This document shows positions 1 through 6,602 of a DNA stretch of 10,055 bases, piece after piece. The DNA comes from an uncultured Eubacterium sp. Lineage in GTDB: Bacteria; Bacillota; Clostridia; Lachnospirales; Lachnospiraceae. Below the pieces are notes generated by a model. It did not search any database and was not told the origin of the DNA. It saw only the letters and a list, made by a program, of their open reading frames with translations. The number at the start of each line of letters is the position of its first letter. The first letter of the stretch is position 1. The translations under genes and the position numbers were made by a program. The stretch is from contig CAJTMV010000065.1 of NCBI GenBank assembly GCA_910577225.1, positions 1 through 10,055 on the forward strand, in the 5' to 3' direction.

Positions 1-835
1 TGCCAATGTCCTTCTCATGGTATGAAGCCCTTCCGCTCATCCGCCTGCCATACGATGCCTGCTTTTGCTGCATTGTGCTTGATAATTGAATGGGCAGACC
101 ATGTTTTCAGGGGGTCATATGGAGGCCTGCTGCGGAGGAAAATGATATCCGTTGCGGTGTTTTCCGGCCTGGCTTCCAGAATGTATTCGGCAACGGCGTT
201 GAGGACTGCGACAGGGACAGGAAGCATGACTGGTTTGGAAGTTTTGATCTGGATCAGGCGTTGCTGTGTTTCTGGCCGGAGCGTTCAGGATGGCCGTTAC
301 TTCGTCTTTATCAAAGCCGGAATGTATTTTTTTACGGTTAGGCACTTTAATTGTAAAGATAGTTTCAAGGTTAAGGCTACAGAGTGAATTTTCAGACAGA
401 TAAGCACCGAAAGACCTGAAGGGAATCCCCAGTAGTGGTTCTGCAGCCTTGCGCAAGCCTGTGATTCAGATAATCCACCAGAATCCGATTAAGGCCCTCT
501 GGCAGAGAAGCTGTAAGTATGGAAGACTCATAGGACCATACACAGCTTCCTGTATTCATGATACTGGTCATAATTATGATCGTTTTCCTGGTGTACCGGT
601 ACTTTGTGCTGTTGATCACGCCATCCTGATAAAGGCGGAAGTAGTGCCAGATACAGTTATTCCCCTCATCCTCAGAATAAACTGATACTGAATGGACCGA
701 AAAATAAGATGTTACCGGAGAAATGCCGTAACATTTATATATGTAAGTTGTTTTCTTAGCTCTCCCCAATGAAATGATACATTGCCATGCCTTATCAATC
801 AAGTCGCTGACAAGTGGCTTGGTATTATGTGACAT
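1..835 (-). pseudogene. Tyrosine recombinase pseudogene (frameshifted, two internal deletions), runs off the left edge
   Basis: This is a site-specific tyrosine recombinase read leftwards and now broken. The start is ATG at 835-833, preceded by AAGGAGA (844-850) at 8 nt. The N-terminal SAM-like DNA-binding part (starting MSHNTKPLVSDLID) is open to about 440. The frame then changes and resumes as FRSFGAYLSENSL and NRKKIHSGFDKDEV near 430-290. It changes again near 265 to IQIKTSKPVMLPVPV and a catalytic-domain stretch with IIFLRSRPPYDPL. A last shift near 22 gives HTMRRTLA, the HxxR box, at the edge. The segment that should carry the first catalytic Arg is absent, as is part of the core-binding domain, so two deletions are inferred. 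The catalytic part resembles the intact recombinase at 8269 (LP..V..NA...Y....RP...IFLR..PY.PL). It is non-functional as it stands; any GH box and Tyr would lie outside the window. Confidence 0.8.
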
Positions 836-885
836 AATAAAAATCTCCTTTCTACTGATTTTTTCATTTACAAAAGGATACCTTA

Positions 886-963
886 TTATGCCGAAACTTT
901 GGGGATAAACCTTCAAAAAATCATACTTGTATTAAAACTTCGGAATAACTATTTTTTCGGTAT
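886..963. repeat. Three 10-nt repeats TTCGGNATAA upstream of the left recombinase
   Basis: Two direct copies, TTCGGAATAA (939-948) and TTCGGTATAA (954-963), lie 15 nt apart. One inverted copy, TTATGCCGAA, lies at 886-895. The group sits 50-130 nt upstream of the recombinase pseudogene start. Just beyond it begins unrelated sequence and a truncated integrase. The arrangement suits recombinase-binding sites at one end of an integrative element, but that role is inference. No gene is seen from 836 to 986. Confidence 0.5.
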
Positions 964-1053
964 AAGACGCAAAGGCAAATTTAACCATGTCGCTCGGTTA
1001 CAGCCAACCAGACGATTTACCCAATACGCTCTCTGCCAGTATGCAGGATATTA

Positions 1054-1765
1054 TTGACGATAAACCCGTCGATGTTTCCAAAAGCATTCTGCACCATAAA
1101 TAAGGAGCTGCAACGTATCAACCGCAATGCTCTGGAACAGTTAGGCGAAAAGGGTGTAATGTTCAAGTTCCCGCCTGCAGTGGCAAGCACACACACCGCT
1201 CTGGTGCTGAAAGAGCCGAAAACAAAAGCCAGTATGCGAAAGATTTTCCTGCCTAAGACGGTTGCGGAAATGCTCGTTAAAAAGGCATGAGGATATAGAT
1301 AATCTCAAAGAGCTGTTCGGGGAGGAATACATGGACTTCAATATGGTATTTGCGTCTTCCTGCGGCAGACCCATTGAGGAACAGGTCATCAATCGGGCAT
1401 TGGCAAAACTCATTAAGGATAATGATTTGCCGCCAGTCATTTTTCACAGTTTCCGCCATTTGAGCATCACTTATAAGCTGAAGCTCAACGGCGGCGACAT
1501 GAAATCCGTGCAGGGTGATTCTGGACACGCACAGGTCAAGATGGTAACTGACGTGTATTCGCATATCATAGATAACGACAGACGGATAAATGCACAGAGG
1601 TTTGAAGAACAGTTTTATCAAAGCAAAGCTACTCCCGATGCGGAGGAAGTGCAGAAAGAAACAAAAAATGAAACGGCATCGCAGACAGACCAGGAAATGC
1701 TTCTGAAACTGCTTGCTAATCCAGAGATGGCGGCGTTGCTGAAAACATTAGCGAAAAATTTGTAA
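1054..1765 (+). pseudogene. Phage/ICE-type tyrosine integrase, 5'-truncated and frameshifted
   Basis: This is the C-terminal half of an integrase of a different clade from the other recombinases here. The first part (1054-1290) contains INKELQRINRNALEQL and LKEPKTKASMRKIFLPKTV, the beta-hairpin carrying the catalytic Lys. The frame is lost in a GTTAAAAAGG run near 1277-1288 and continues in the next frame as HEDIDNLKELFGEEY. The end of the catalytic domain is intact: HSFRH (HxxR), SGHAQ (GH box) and VYSHI (nucleophilic Tyr), followed by a charged tail ending with TAA at 1763-1765. The N-terminal arm-binding and core-binding domains and the first catalytic Arg are missing. A 38-codon open stretch at 987-1103 in another frame (starts MSLGYSQPDDLPN, includes VDVSKS) may be more of the same broken gene, but I cannot confirm that. 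It is probably inactive. Confidence 0.8.
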
Positions 1766-1770
1766 GGAAA

Positions 1771-1817
1771 TAGAGGATAAGGCAATTCTGAAAGACAGAT
1801 TGTTTTGTCCTCTTTTT
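1771..1817 (+). terminator. Rho-independent terminator after the integrase remnant
   Basis: GAGGATAA (1773-1780) pairs with TTGTCCTC (1805-1812) with one G-U. Inside it, CAAT-CTG pairs with CAGATTG around an AAAGA loop, with one bulged T. The stem runs directly into TTTTT. The shape and the position six bases after the integrase stop fit an intrinsic terminator. Confidence 0.7.
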
Positions 1818-1870
1818 CTGCGGAGATGGCTATCCTCATAGAAAAATGTGTGATATACTTATAAATATTC

Positions 1871-2035
1871 TTGCTTGGAAGTTCGAAAATAGATAATGTA
1901 CCAAAACTTGAGGATGAACACACTGTTATTGAAATATTAAATTTTCAGATAAGATATGTGAAAACTTATTTTGAGTTTAAAATAAAAGAGAAGTGTATAG
2001 TTAAAGCATATGCATTAAACGAAGTAAAGGTATAG
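1871..2035 (+). CDS. Small ORF, probably the 3' remnant of an AT-rich gene
   Basis: A 54-codon frame opens with TTG at 1871 and ends with TAG at 2033-2035. Its product contains KLEDEHTVIEILNFQIRYV and ends KAYALNEVKV. The composition looks like real protein, with alternating hydrophobic and charged residues typical of beta strands. However, there is no ATG and no clear ribosome site, and a stop lies just upstream. It ends 14 nt before the next gene. I do not recognise it. I read it as the tail of a gene whose beginning was lost, or a chance frame. Confidence 0.3.
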   Translation: MLGSSKIDNVPKLEDEHTVIEILNFQIRYVKTYFEFKIKEKCIVKAYALNEVKV

Positions 2036-2049
2036 AAAAAAGGGGTATT

Positions 2050-2451
2050 ATGGAAAAGGAAAAAATGACACCACAGTCGAAACATATATATGATTTATTA
2101 CCAAAAGAAATGCGAGATAATACGAAAAAAGTATCAATGGAATATAGAGGATATTTACGAATAATACAATATCATCTTAAAACAATATATGGAATGCGTG
2201 CAGATTGGAAGCAATGTATAAAAAATTACCAAAAGAAAAACAAAGAATTAAATGGTAATTTTTGCAATGATATTTCTGAATTATCTATGAACGAAATAAA
2301 AAATATGGTTGAAAAAGAAGAAATAAATTTGAAATCTTTGGAAGAAAAAGTAGCATATTTAAATAAATACATAAATAAGAAAGATACATATTCAGATGAA
2401 GAATATGTATATCAGACTAAAAAGTGTGCTCAAATAATAGGCGTTGATTGA
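2050..2451 (+). CDS. Hypothetical protein, 133 aa, helical and Lys/Glu-rich
   Basis: It starts at ATG 2050, with AAAAAAGGGG just upstream acting as a ribosome site at short spacing. The product is highly charged, has no membrane segment or signal peptide, and is mostly predicted helix; residues about 80-110 (NEIKNMVEKEEINLKSLEEK) could form a short coiled coil. Base composition is very AT-rich, with AAA, ATA and TTA codons dominating, unlike the operon at 3211-6602. This points to transfer. The end overlaps the start of the next frame (2444) by 8 nt, which would allow translational coupling to the FRG-domain remnant. I do not recognise the family. It may be a partner in an accessory cassette with the FRG protein. 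Confidence 0.55.
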   Translation: MEKEKMTPQSKHIYDLLPKEMRDNTKKVSMEYRGYLRIIQYHLKTIYGMRADWKQCIKNYQKKNKELNGNFCNDISELSMNEIKNMVEKEEINLKSLEEKVAYLNKYINKKDTYSDEEYVYQTKKCAQIIGVD

Positions 2452-2937
2452 CAGAACAAATATATCTAAAGAAGAAATGCAAGAGTTTAATGAGAAATTT
2501 ATCAAAAATCTAAATATAATTACAATCATTATTTTAATAGTTTCTCATTTATTTACACCAGGAATAGGTTTAGAATTTCCTTGTGTGGGAACAGTGATAA
2601 CACAAAAGAGAAGTCATTTTTTTATCGTGGTGAAAATGCACTTTATGGTTCATCTAAGCCGAGTTTATTTAGGAATAGAAGTCAAAATATCACATTAGAT
2701 GAAAAGTTAATAGATTTAATACGCAGAGATGAATGTTGGAATTTCCTGGATAAATTTGATGTTGTAAAACATTGGTCTATAGGATCACCAAATTATTTAG
2801 CTTTAGCGCAACATTATGGTTTTCGAACGGAAATGATAGATATAACAAATGATTTAAAAACTGCAATAATGCTGAAAGCTATGATATGTATCAAGATAAT
2901 AAATTCAAAAAATATAAATATCGCCTTACACCAGAAT
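2444..2937 (+). pseudogene. FRG-domain protein remnant, frameshifted and 3'-truncated
   Basis: Two frames make up this remnant. The first (TTG at 2444) begins IDRTNISKEEMQEFNEKF and runs to about 2590. The second, in frame from 2581, carries FRG-domain hallmarks: SFFYRGENALYGSSKPSLF (2611-2670 region), then LALAQHYGFRTEMIDITND and LKTA (about 2797-2865). FRG domains are named for the Phe-Arg-Gly motif; here it is YRG, with the typical QHYG...T...D downstream. The protein is cut soon after LKTA, whereas full FRG proteins continue for 100 or more residues. Composition is AT-rich like the preceding gene. FRG proteins often occur in phage and defence neighbourhoods; their biochemical role is not settled. 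Whether the frame change near 2585 is a mutation, or TTG 2581 is a real start, cannot be decided here. Confidence 0.6.
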
Positions 2938-3003
2938 TTTGACGGACAGATTTACGATGCGTTCAGTCTGATAGTAAGCCTGGAACGGATGAAACAGCCG
3001 TGA
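2938..3003 (+). pseudogene. Short tail fragment resembling the C-terminal region of ORF6N-type proteins
   Basis: In frame with the FRG remnant, the sequence changes at about 2930 from AT-rich to roughly balanced composition and reads FDGQIYDAFSLIVSL. I recall this motif from the C-terminal region of phage-associated ORF6N-domain proteins, where FFDGQ.YDAY is followed by a stretch ending IVLIDNY. That following stretch is absent: the frame reads ERMKQP and stops at 3001-3003. I therefore interpret it as a second gene fragment fused by deletion to the FRG remnant. The match is from memory and short. Confidence 0.35.
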
Positions 3004-3016
3004 AATGGATAAAATC

Positions 3017-3045
3017 TTGACATTTTGTGACATTTCTATTATTAT
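3017..3045 (+). promoter_or_regulatory. Sigma-70/SigA-type promoter of the DUF969-pcp operon
   Basis: TTGACA (3017-3022) is a perfect -35, followed by a 17-nt spacer and TATTAT (3040-3045), one base off the consensus -10. Transcription would begin near 3052, leaving a leader of about 160 nt before the DUF969 start at 3211. It lies just past the end of the degraded region, so it belongs to the operon. The -35/spacer contains TGACATTT twice (3018-3025 and 3028-3035), a possible operator, unproven. Confidence 0.7.
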
Positions 3046-3123
3046 TTATATATCGTTTTGTATAAAATCACGGAACAATTGAATTTGGCGCGTACATCTG
3101 TGATGCAAATCCGGCATTTTTGA

Positions 3124-3162
3124 CATGCGATCAGACACTGTCTGCAGGAGTGTTTGTGCATG
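3124..3162 (+). promoter_or_regulatory. Structured leader hairpin upstream of the DUF969 gene
   Basis: CATGC (3124-3128) pairs with GCATG (3158-3162). CAGACACT (3132-3139) pairs with AGTGTTTG (3149-3156), including one G-U, with a 9-nt loop. CAGAC (3132-3136) can alternatively pair with GTCTG (3139-3143), giving a competing small hairpin. The hairpin is followed by TTTAAAAT, not a clean T run. It does not match any riboswitch class I can recognise; attenuation or mRNA stability are possible roles. Confidence 0.35.
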
Positions 3163-3210
3163 TTTAAAATAATGTGTAAGTTATGAAAAAAATGGAAAGG
3201 TGGAGTGGAA

Positions 3211-3879
3211 ATGGAATATTTAAAGCTGTTGGGGATTGTAATTGTGATCGCTGGTTTTGCATTAAAGCTGGATTCGATCCTCATCATTGTGGCGGCGGCG
3301 CTTGTTACGGCACTTGTGGGAGGTCTGAGTCCGGTTGTGCTGTTAGAGACGCTGGGCAGCAACTTTATGGCAAACCGGAGTATGGCGATTTTTATTATCA
3401 TTATGTTTGTGACCGGGACGCTGGAGCGCAACGGGCTTAGGGAAGCGGCTGCAGCTCTGATCGGGAAGTTTAAAGGAGCTACCTCGGGGCTTGTGATTGG
3501 TATTTATGGCGTGATGCGCGCGGTTTTTGCAGCGTTTAACGTCGGTTTCGGCGGAGTCGCCGGTTTTGTGCGGCCGGTCATTATGCCGATGGCGGAAGGC
3601 GCGGTAACGGCGCGGGGGAAAAAGCCGCATGAAAATCACCTGGAGGAATTAAAAGGAATGGCGGCAGGCATGGAAAACGTAACCTGGTTTTTTGGTCAGG
3701 TGCTGTTTGTCGGCGGTTCGGGCGCCATTCTTGTACAAAATACGCTGGCGGGACTTGGGTATGAGGTGCAGCTTGGTTCTCTGGCGGCGGTGGAAATACC
3801 GGTCTGTCTGACTGCTACTGTAATTACAATTATTTTTTATTATCTGAAAGACCGTTATCTGCTGAAAAAGTATTATTAA
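3211..3879 (+). CDS. DUF969 family membrane protein (permease subunit)
   Basis: This is an integral membrane protein of the DUF969 family, 222 aa. I place the start at ATG 3211, which has AAAGGTGG at 7 nt spacing; GTG 3205 overlaps that ribosome site. Hydrophobic segments lie at about residues 4-20, 22-39, 57-72, 92-112, 157-177 and 188-212. The family-like loops NVGFGGVAGFVRPVIMPMAEG (about 110-130) and FFGQVLFVGGSGAILVQN (160-177) look like substrate-path segments. DUF969 and DUF979 proteins usually occur side by side, and often near pyroglutamyl peptidase, as here; they are thought to form a two-part transporter. The substrate is not established. It is the first gene of the operon, 39 nt before the DUF979 gene. 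Confidence 0.85.
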   Translation: MEYLKLLGIVIVIAGFALKLDSILIIVAAALVTALVGGLSPVVLLETLGSNFMANRSMAIFIIIMFVTGTLERNGLREAAAALIGKFKGATSGLVIGIYGVMRAVFAAFNVGFGGVAGFVRPVIMPMAEGAVTARGKKPHENHLEELKGMAAGMENVTWFFGQVLFVGGSGAILVQNTLAGLGYEVQLGSLAAVEIPVCLTATVITIIFYYLKDRYLLKKYY

Positions 3880-3918
3880 AAAAACAGTATGAGCGTTTGT
3901 GGAAAAGGAGGAAAAGCG

Positions 3919-4872
3919 ATGAGCTTTTTTATGGATCCGGAAGTGGCGATGAGCAATAAGCTGATGGAAGTTATTTATATGTTTATCGGATTTATGGTCG
4001 TTTATACGGCTGTGAAAAATTTAAAAGATAAAGAAAATCCAAATCGTGTCGGTACGTTTACCTTCTGGTTTGTGCTCGGTATTTTGCTGGCGTTTGGACG
4101 CTGGCTGCCAGATGCGTTAAGCGGCGTACTGGTGCTTGTGATGTGCGTTCCGGCGATTCTGCATAAGGTGAAAAAGGGAAAGACCGACGCGCCGTCCAAA
4201 GCAGATACGCAGGCGGCGTTTGAAGCAATTGGTATGAAAATATTTATTCCGGCGTTAAGCATCGGCGTGTTTGCGGTAGGCGCGGCGCTTACGACGAACG
4301 TACTTGGATTTAGCGCGTTAAACGGTGTGGCGATTGGCGTGTTTGCGGCAGCGGCATTTTTAATGCTTTTTAATAAGAAGAACACGCCGATGGTGCTGCT
4401 TAACGATTCCGAACGCATGCTTTCGACCGTCGGTCCGCTTTCGATGCTGCCGATGCTTCTGGCATGTCTGGGCGCGGTTTTTACAGCTGCAGGCGTCGGG
4501 GATGTCGTAGCTTCTTTAGTCGAACGCATTATACCAGCAGGAAATGTCAATGCGGGAATTATTGTATATGCGTTAGGTATGATGCTGTTTACGATGATTA
4601 TGGGCAATGCGTTTGCCGCGATTACGGTAATGACGGTCGGTATCGGCGGGCCGTTTGTACTTGCATATGGAGCGAATCCGGTTGTGATCGGTATGCTTGC
4701 GTTAACCTGCGGATTCTGCGGCACGCTCTGTACGCCGATGGCGGCTAATTTTAATACGGTGCCGGTCGCGCTGTTAGATATGAAAAAACAGTTTGGCGTT
4801 ATTAAAAATCAGGTGCCGATTGCCATTGTAATGATTATTGTTCAGATCGTTATGATGATTATGCTCAAATAG
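3919..4872 (+). CDS. DUF979 family membrane protein (permease subunit)
   Basis: A polytopic membrane protein of the DUF979 family, 317 aa from ATG 3919. This start has AAGGAGG (3905-3911) at 7 nt; the upstream in-frame ATG at 3889 has no such site and would add ten unconserved residues. About nine to ten membrane segments are visible, starting at residues 16-33 and 44-83, with a cytoplasmic Lys-rich stretch near 84-98. Late conserved-looking loops are MGNAFAAITVMTVGIGGP and CGFCGTLCTPMAANFN, the latter resembling the re-entrant motifs of ion-transporter-superfamily carriers. It is the expected partner of the preceding DUF969 protein. Only 7 nt separate its stop from the next gene, so expression is probably coupled. 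Confidence 0.87.
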   Translation: MSFFMDPEVAMSNKLMEVIYMFIGFMVVYTAVKNLKDKENPNRVGTFTFWFVLGILLAFGRWLPDALSGVLVLVMCVPAILHKVKKGKTDAPSKADTQAAFEAIGMKIFIPALSIGVFAVGAALTTNVLGFSALNGVAIGVFAAAAFLMLFNKKNTPMVLLNDSERMLSTVGPLSMLPMLLACLGAVFTAAGVGDVVASLVERIIPAGNVNAGIIVYALGMMLFTMIMGNAFAAITVMTVGIGGPFVLAYGANPVVIGMLALTCGFCGTLCTPMAANFNTVPVALLDMKKQFGVIKNQVPIAIVMIIVQIVMMIMLK

Positions 4873-4879
4873 CGAAAAG

Positions 4880-5869
4880 ATGAAGATACAAAAGGGAGCA
4901 GAAATTATTATCCGTGACTGGGTGCGGCTGCGGGGCAGGGAAAAGCTGCTGATTGTATCCAGCAGGCGTTATGAGGCGGAAACTGCAGCGTTAAAACAGG
5001 CGGCTTATCGGATGACCAGTCATGTGGAGCTTCTTTTGCTCGACGAGCTGTCTTTGTACGTAGGCACTTATTTTAACGAGCGGGAAGGGGCGTTTGACGC
5101 ATATGACGTCATTATCGGAGCCACGGAATATTCGCTTATTACGACAAAAGCCGTGAAACGGGCGATCGCACGCAGAAAACGATTTCTTTCGCTGCCGTTA
5201 AGTACAAATGACGGAAGATCCATGCTTTCGTATGATTTTTTACAGGCGAACCCAGCCAAAAGTAAAATTATGGCGAACGTCATGCTGGATTATTTTTATT
5301 CTGCCAGCAGGATTCATATTCAGACGGCGCGGGGTACAGATCTTCATCTGTGTATCAAAGGCCGCAGGGCAGGTTATTTTAACGGCTGCTGCAAAGATGG
5401 AAAAGGACTGTCTTCTGCGAGTGTGGAGGTTTATGTTCCAATTGTGGAAGACGCTACAGAGGGCACGCTTGTTTTAGACGGTTCCATGGGATATACCGGC
5501 AGGGTGGAACATTCGGTGGAAATCGTATTAAACAGCGGCAGGATGACGCATATCGAAAATAATGAAAGCGGCAGACAGTTAAAAGATTATATCGGCCGCT
5601 TTCAGGATCATCGTATGTATATAGCATCTGAGTTTGGGATTGGTCTGAATACTTACTCGCGTTGTCTGGGACGATGCTATATCGAAGACGAATCGGCGTA
5701 CGGTACGTTTCATATCGGCTTTGGCAGGAATATTGCGCTTGGCGGAGTACAGGATGCGGTCGGGCATTTTGATCTGGTCGCGCATAACGCGGATATTTAT
5801 GTGGATAATCAGATGATTATGGAACAGGGGAAAATTATGATTTTGGAACCGCATATATATGTACAGTAA
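4880..5869 (+). CDS. M29 (AmpS/leucyl aminopeptidase)-like metallopeptidase
   Basis: This 329-aa soluble protein has the C-terminal architecture of the M29/COG2309 family of metallo-aminopeptidases. The visible motifs are VEVYVPIVEDATEG (182-195), ASEFGIGLN (249-257), EDESAYGTFHIGFG (269-282) and GHFDLV (295-300). By family analogy Glu251, Glu271, His278, His296 and Asp298 are the likely dinuclear-metal ligands and catalytic residues. There is no signal peptide, so it acts in the cytoplasm. ATG 4880 has only a weak GCGAAAAG ribosome site and lies 7 nt after the DUF979 stop, which suggests translational coupling. At about 330 aa it is shorter than classical AmpS (about 410 aa). Placed between a permease pair and pcp, it plausibly trims imported peptides; substrate is inference. 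COG2309 also includes non-peptidase ring-cleaving dioxygenases, so peptidase activity is not certain. Confidence 0.75.
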   Translation: MKIQKGAEIIIRDWVRLRGREKLLIVSSRRYEAETAALKQAAYRMTSHVELLLLDELSLYVGTYFNEREGAFDAYDVIIGATEYSLITTKAVKRAIARRKRFLSLPLSTNDGRSMLSYDFLQANPAKSKIMANVMLDYFYSASRIHIQTARGTDLHLCIKGRRAGYFNGCCKDGKGLSSASVEVYVPIVEDATEGTLVLDGSMGYTGRVEHSVEIVLNSGRMTHIENNESGRQLKDYIGRFQDHRMYIASEFGIGLNTYSRCLGRCYIEDESAYGTFHIGFGRNIALGGVQDAVGHFDLVAHNADIYVDNQMIMEQGKIMILEPHIYVQ

Positions 5870-5930
5870 GTCAGACGAATGTGGAACAGGAAAAACGAAA
5901 TTGGAACCGATAGTTATATGCAGCAGGTAA
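5810..5930 (+). repeat. Diverged tandem duplication of the 3' end of the M29-like gene
   Basis: The last 60 bases of the peptidase gene (5810-5869, CAGATGATTATGGAACAGG through its TAA) recur at 5872-5930 (CAGACGAATGTGGAACAGG through GTAA), 62 nt downstream. Shared blocks are TGGAACAGG, TTGGAACCG and TATATG, with small indels. The second copy is no longer in a useful frame. It fills most of the gap before pcp. Confidence 0.6.
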
Positions 5931-5957
5931 CGAGTGAAGAATCAGGAGGTTGTAGAT

Positions 5958-6602
5958 ATGAAAATCATGATTACAGGGTTTGATCCGTTTGGAGGCGAAG
6001 CGGTTAATCCGGCATATGAAGCGATTCGATTGCTGCCAGATGAGATTGGAGGAGCGCAGATTGTTAAAATGGAAGTACCGACCGTATTTGGCAAGGCAGG
6101 AGAGGTATTAAAAGCAGGCATCCGGGAGCATCAGCCGGATGCAGTGATCTGTGTCGGGCAGGCAGGCGGACGTTCCGGTATGTCAGTAGAAAAAGTGGCG
6201 ATTAACTTTCAGGATGCCCGTATTGCGGATAACGAGGGAAATCAGCCGATCGACCAGGTCATCGAAGCGGATGGACAGACGGCTTATTTTGCAACGGTTC
6301 CGGTAAAAGCAATGGTAGCGAACATGCGGGCAAATGGTATTCCGGCATTTGTTTCTTATACGGCGGGTACATTCGTATGTAACGAACTGATGTATGCGCT
6401 GCTGTATCTGCTGGATCGTAGTTATCCGCACATCCGCGGAGGGTTTATCCATGTACCGTTCGCTATGGAGCAGACCGTGGACAAACCGAACGGGACGCCG
6501 GCAATGCAGCTTTCCGCCATTGCAAAAGGACTGGAGTATTCCATTCTGGCAGTGATTGAAAATCAGGAAGATATTTCTCTGGCAATGGGTACGACTCATT
6601 AG
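5958..6602 (+). CDS. pcp: Pyroglutamyl-peptidase I (pyrrolidone-carboxylate peptidase)
   Basis: A cytoplasmic cysteine peptidase (family C15) that removes an N-terminal pyroglutamate (5-oxoproline) residue from peptides. ATG 5958 is chosen because AGGAGG (5944-5949) lies 8 nt upstream and because family proteins begin as here with MKIMITGFDPFGG; an in-frame GTG at 5934 is not needed. The product is 214 aa, the family's usual length. The catalytic triad is present: Glu78 in VEKVAINF, Cys141 in GTFVCNELMY and His165 in GGFIHVPF. The family residues GQAGGRSG precede the Glu. It is the last gene of the permease-peptidase operon and the best anchor for its function. It appears intact and functional. 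Confidence 0.96.
   Translation: MKIMITGFDPFGGEAVNPAYEAIRLLPDEIGGAQIVKMEVPTVFGKAGEVLKAGIREHQPDAVICVGQAGGRSGMSVEKVAINFQDARIADNEGNQPIDQVIEADGQTAYFATVPVKAMVANMRANGIPAFVSYTAGTFVCNELMYALLYLLDRSYPHIRGGFIHVPFAMEQTVDKPNGTPAMQLSAIAKGLEYSILAVIENQEDISLAMGTTH

Noticed and set aside
22..387. Plus-strand open frames over the left recombinase pseudogene
   Set aside because: The minus strand gives recognisable recombinase segments; the plus-strand translations have no natural pattern.
1618..1923. Minus-strand 101-codon frame across the terminator
   Set aside because: It crosses the integrase 3' end and the terminator in antisense and reads as the complement of a Lys/Glu-rich tail; no start signal.
3120..3148. 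A second TTGACA at 3120-3125 as another promoter
   Set aside because: The sequence 17 nt downstream (TGCAGG) is not a -10 box; the TTGACA/TATTAT pair at 3017-3045 is far better.
4002..4724. A 240-codon open frame on the minus strand across the DUF979 gene
   Set aside because: It lies wholly antisense to a well-supported membrane protein gene, is rich in Thr/Pro/Ile/Ala as expected for the complement of such a gene, and lacks a ribosome site.
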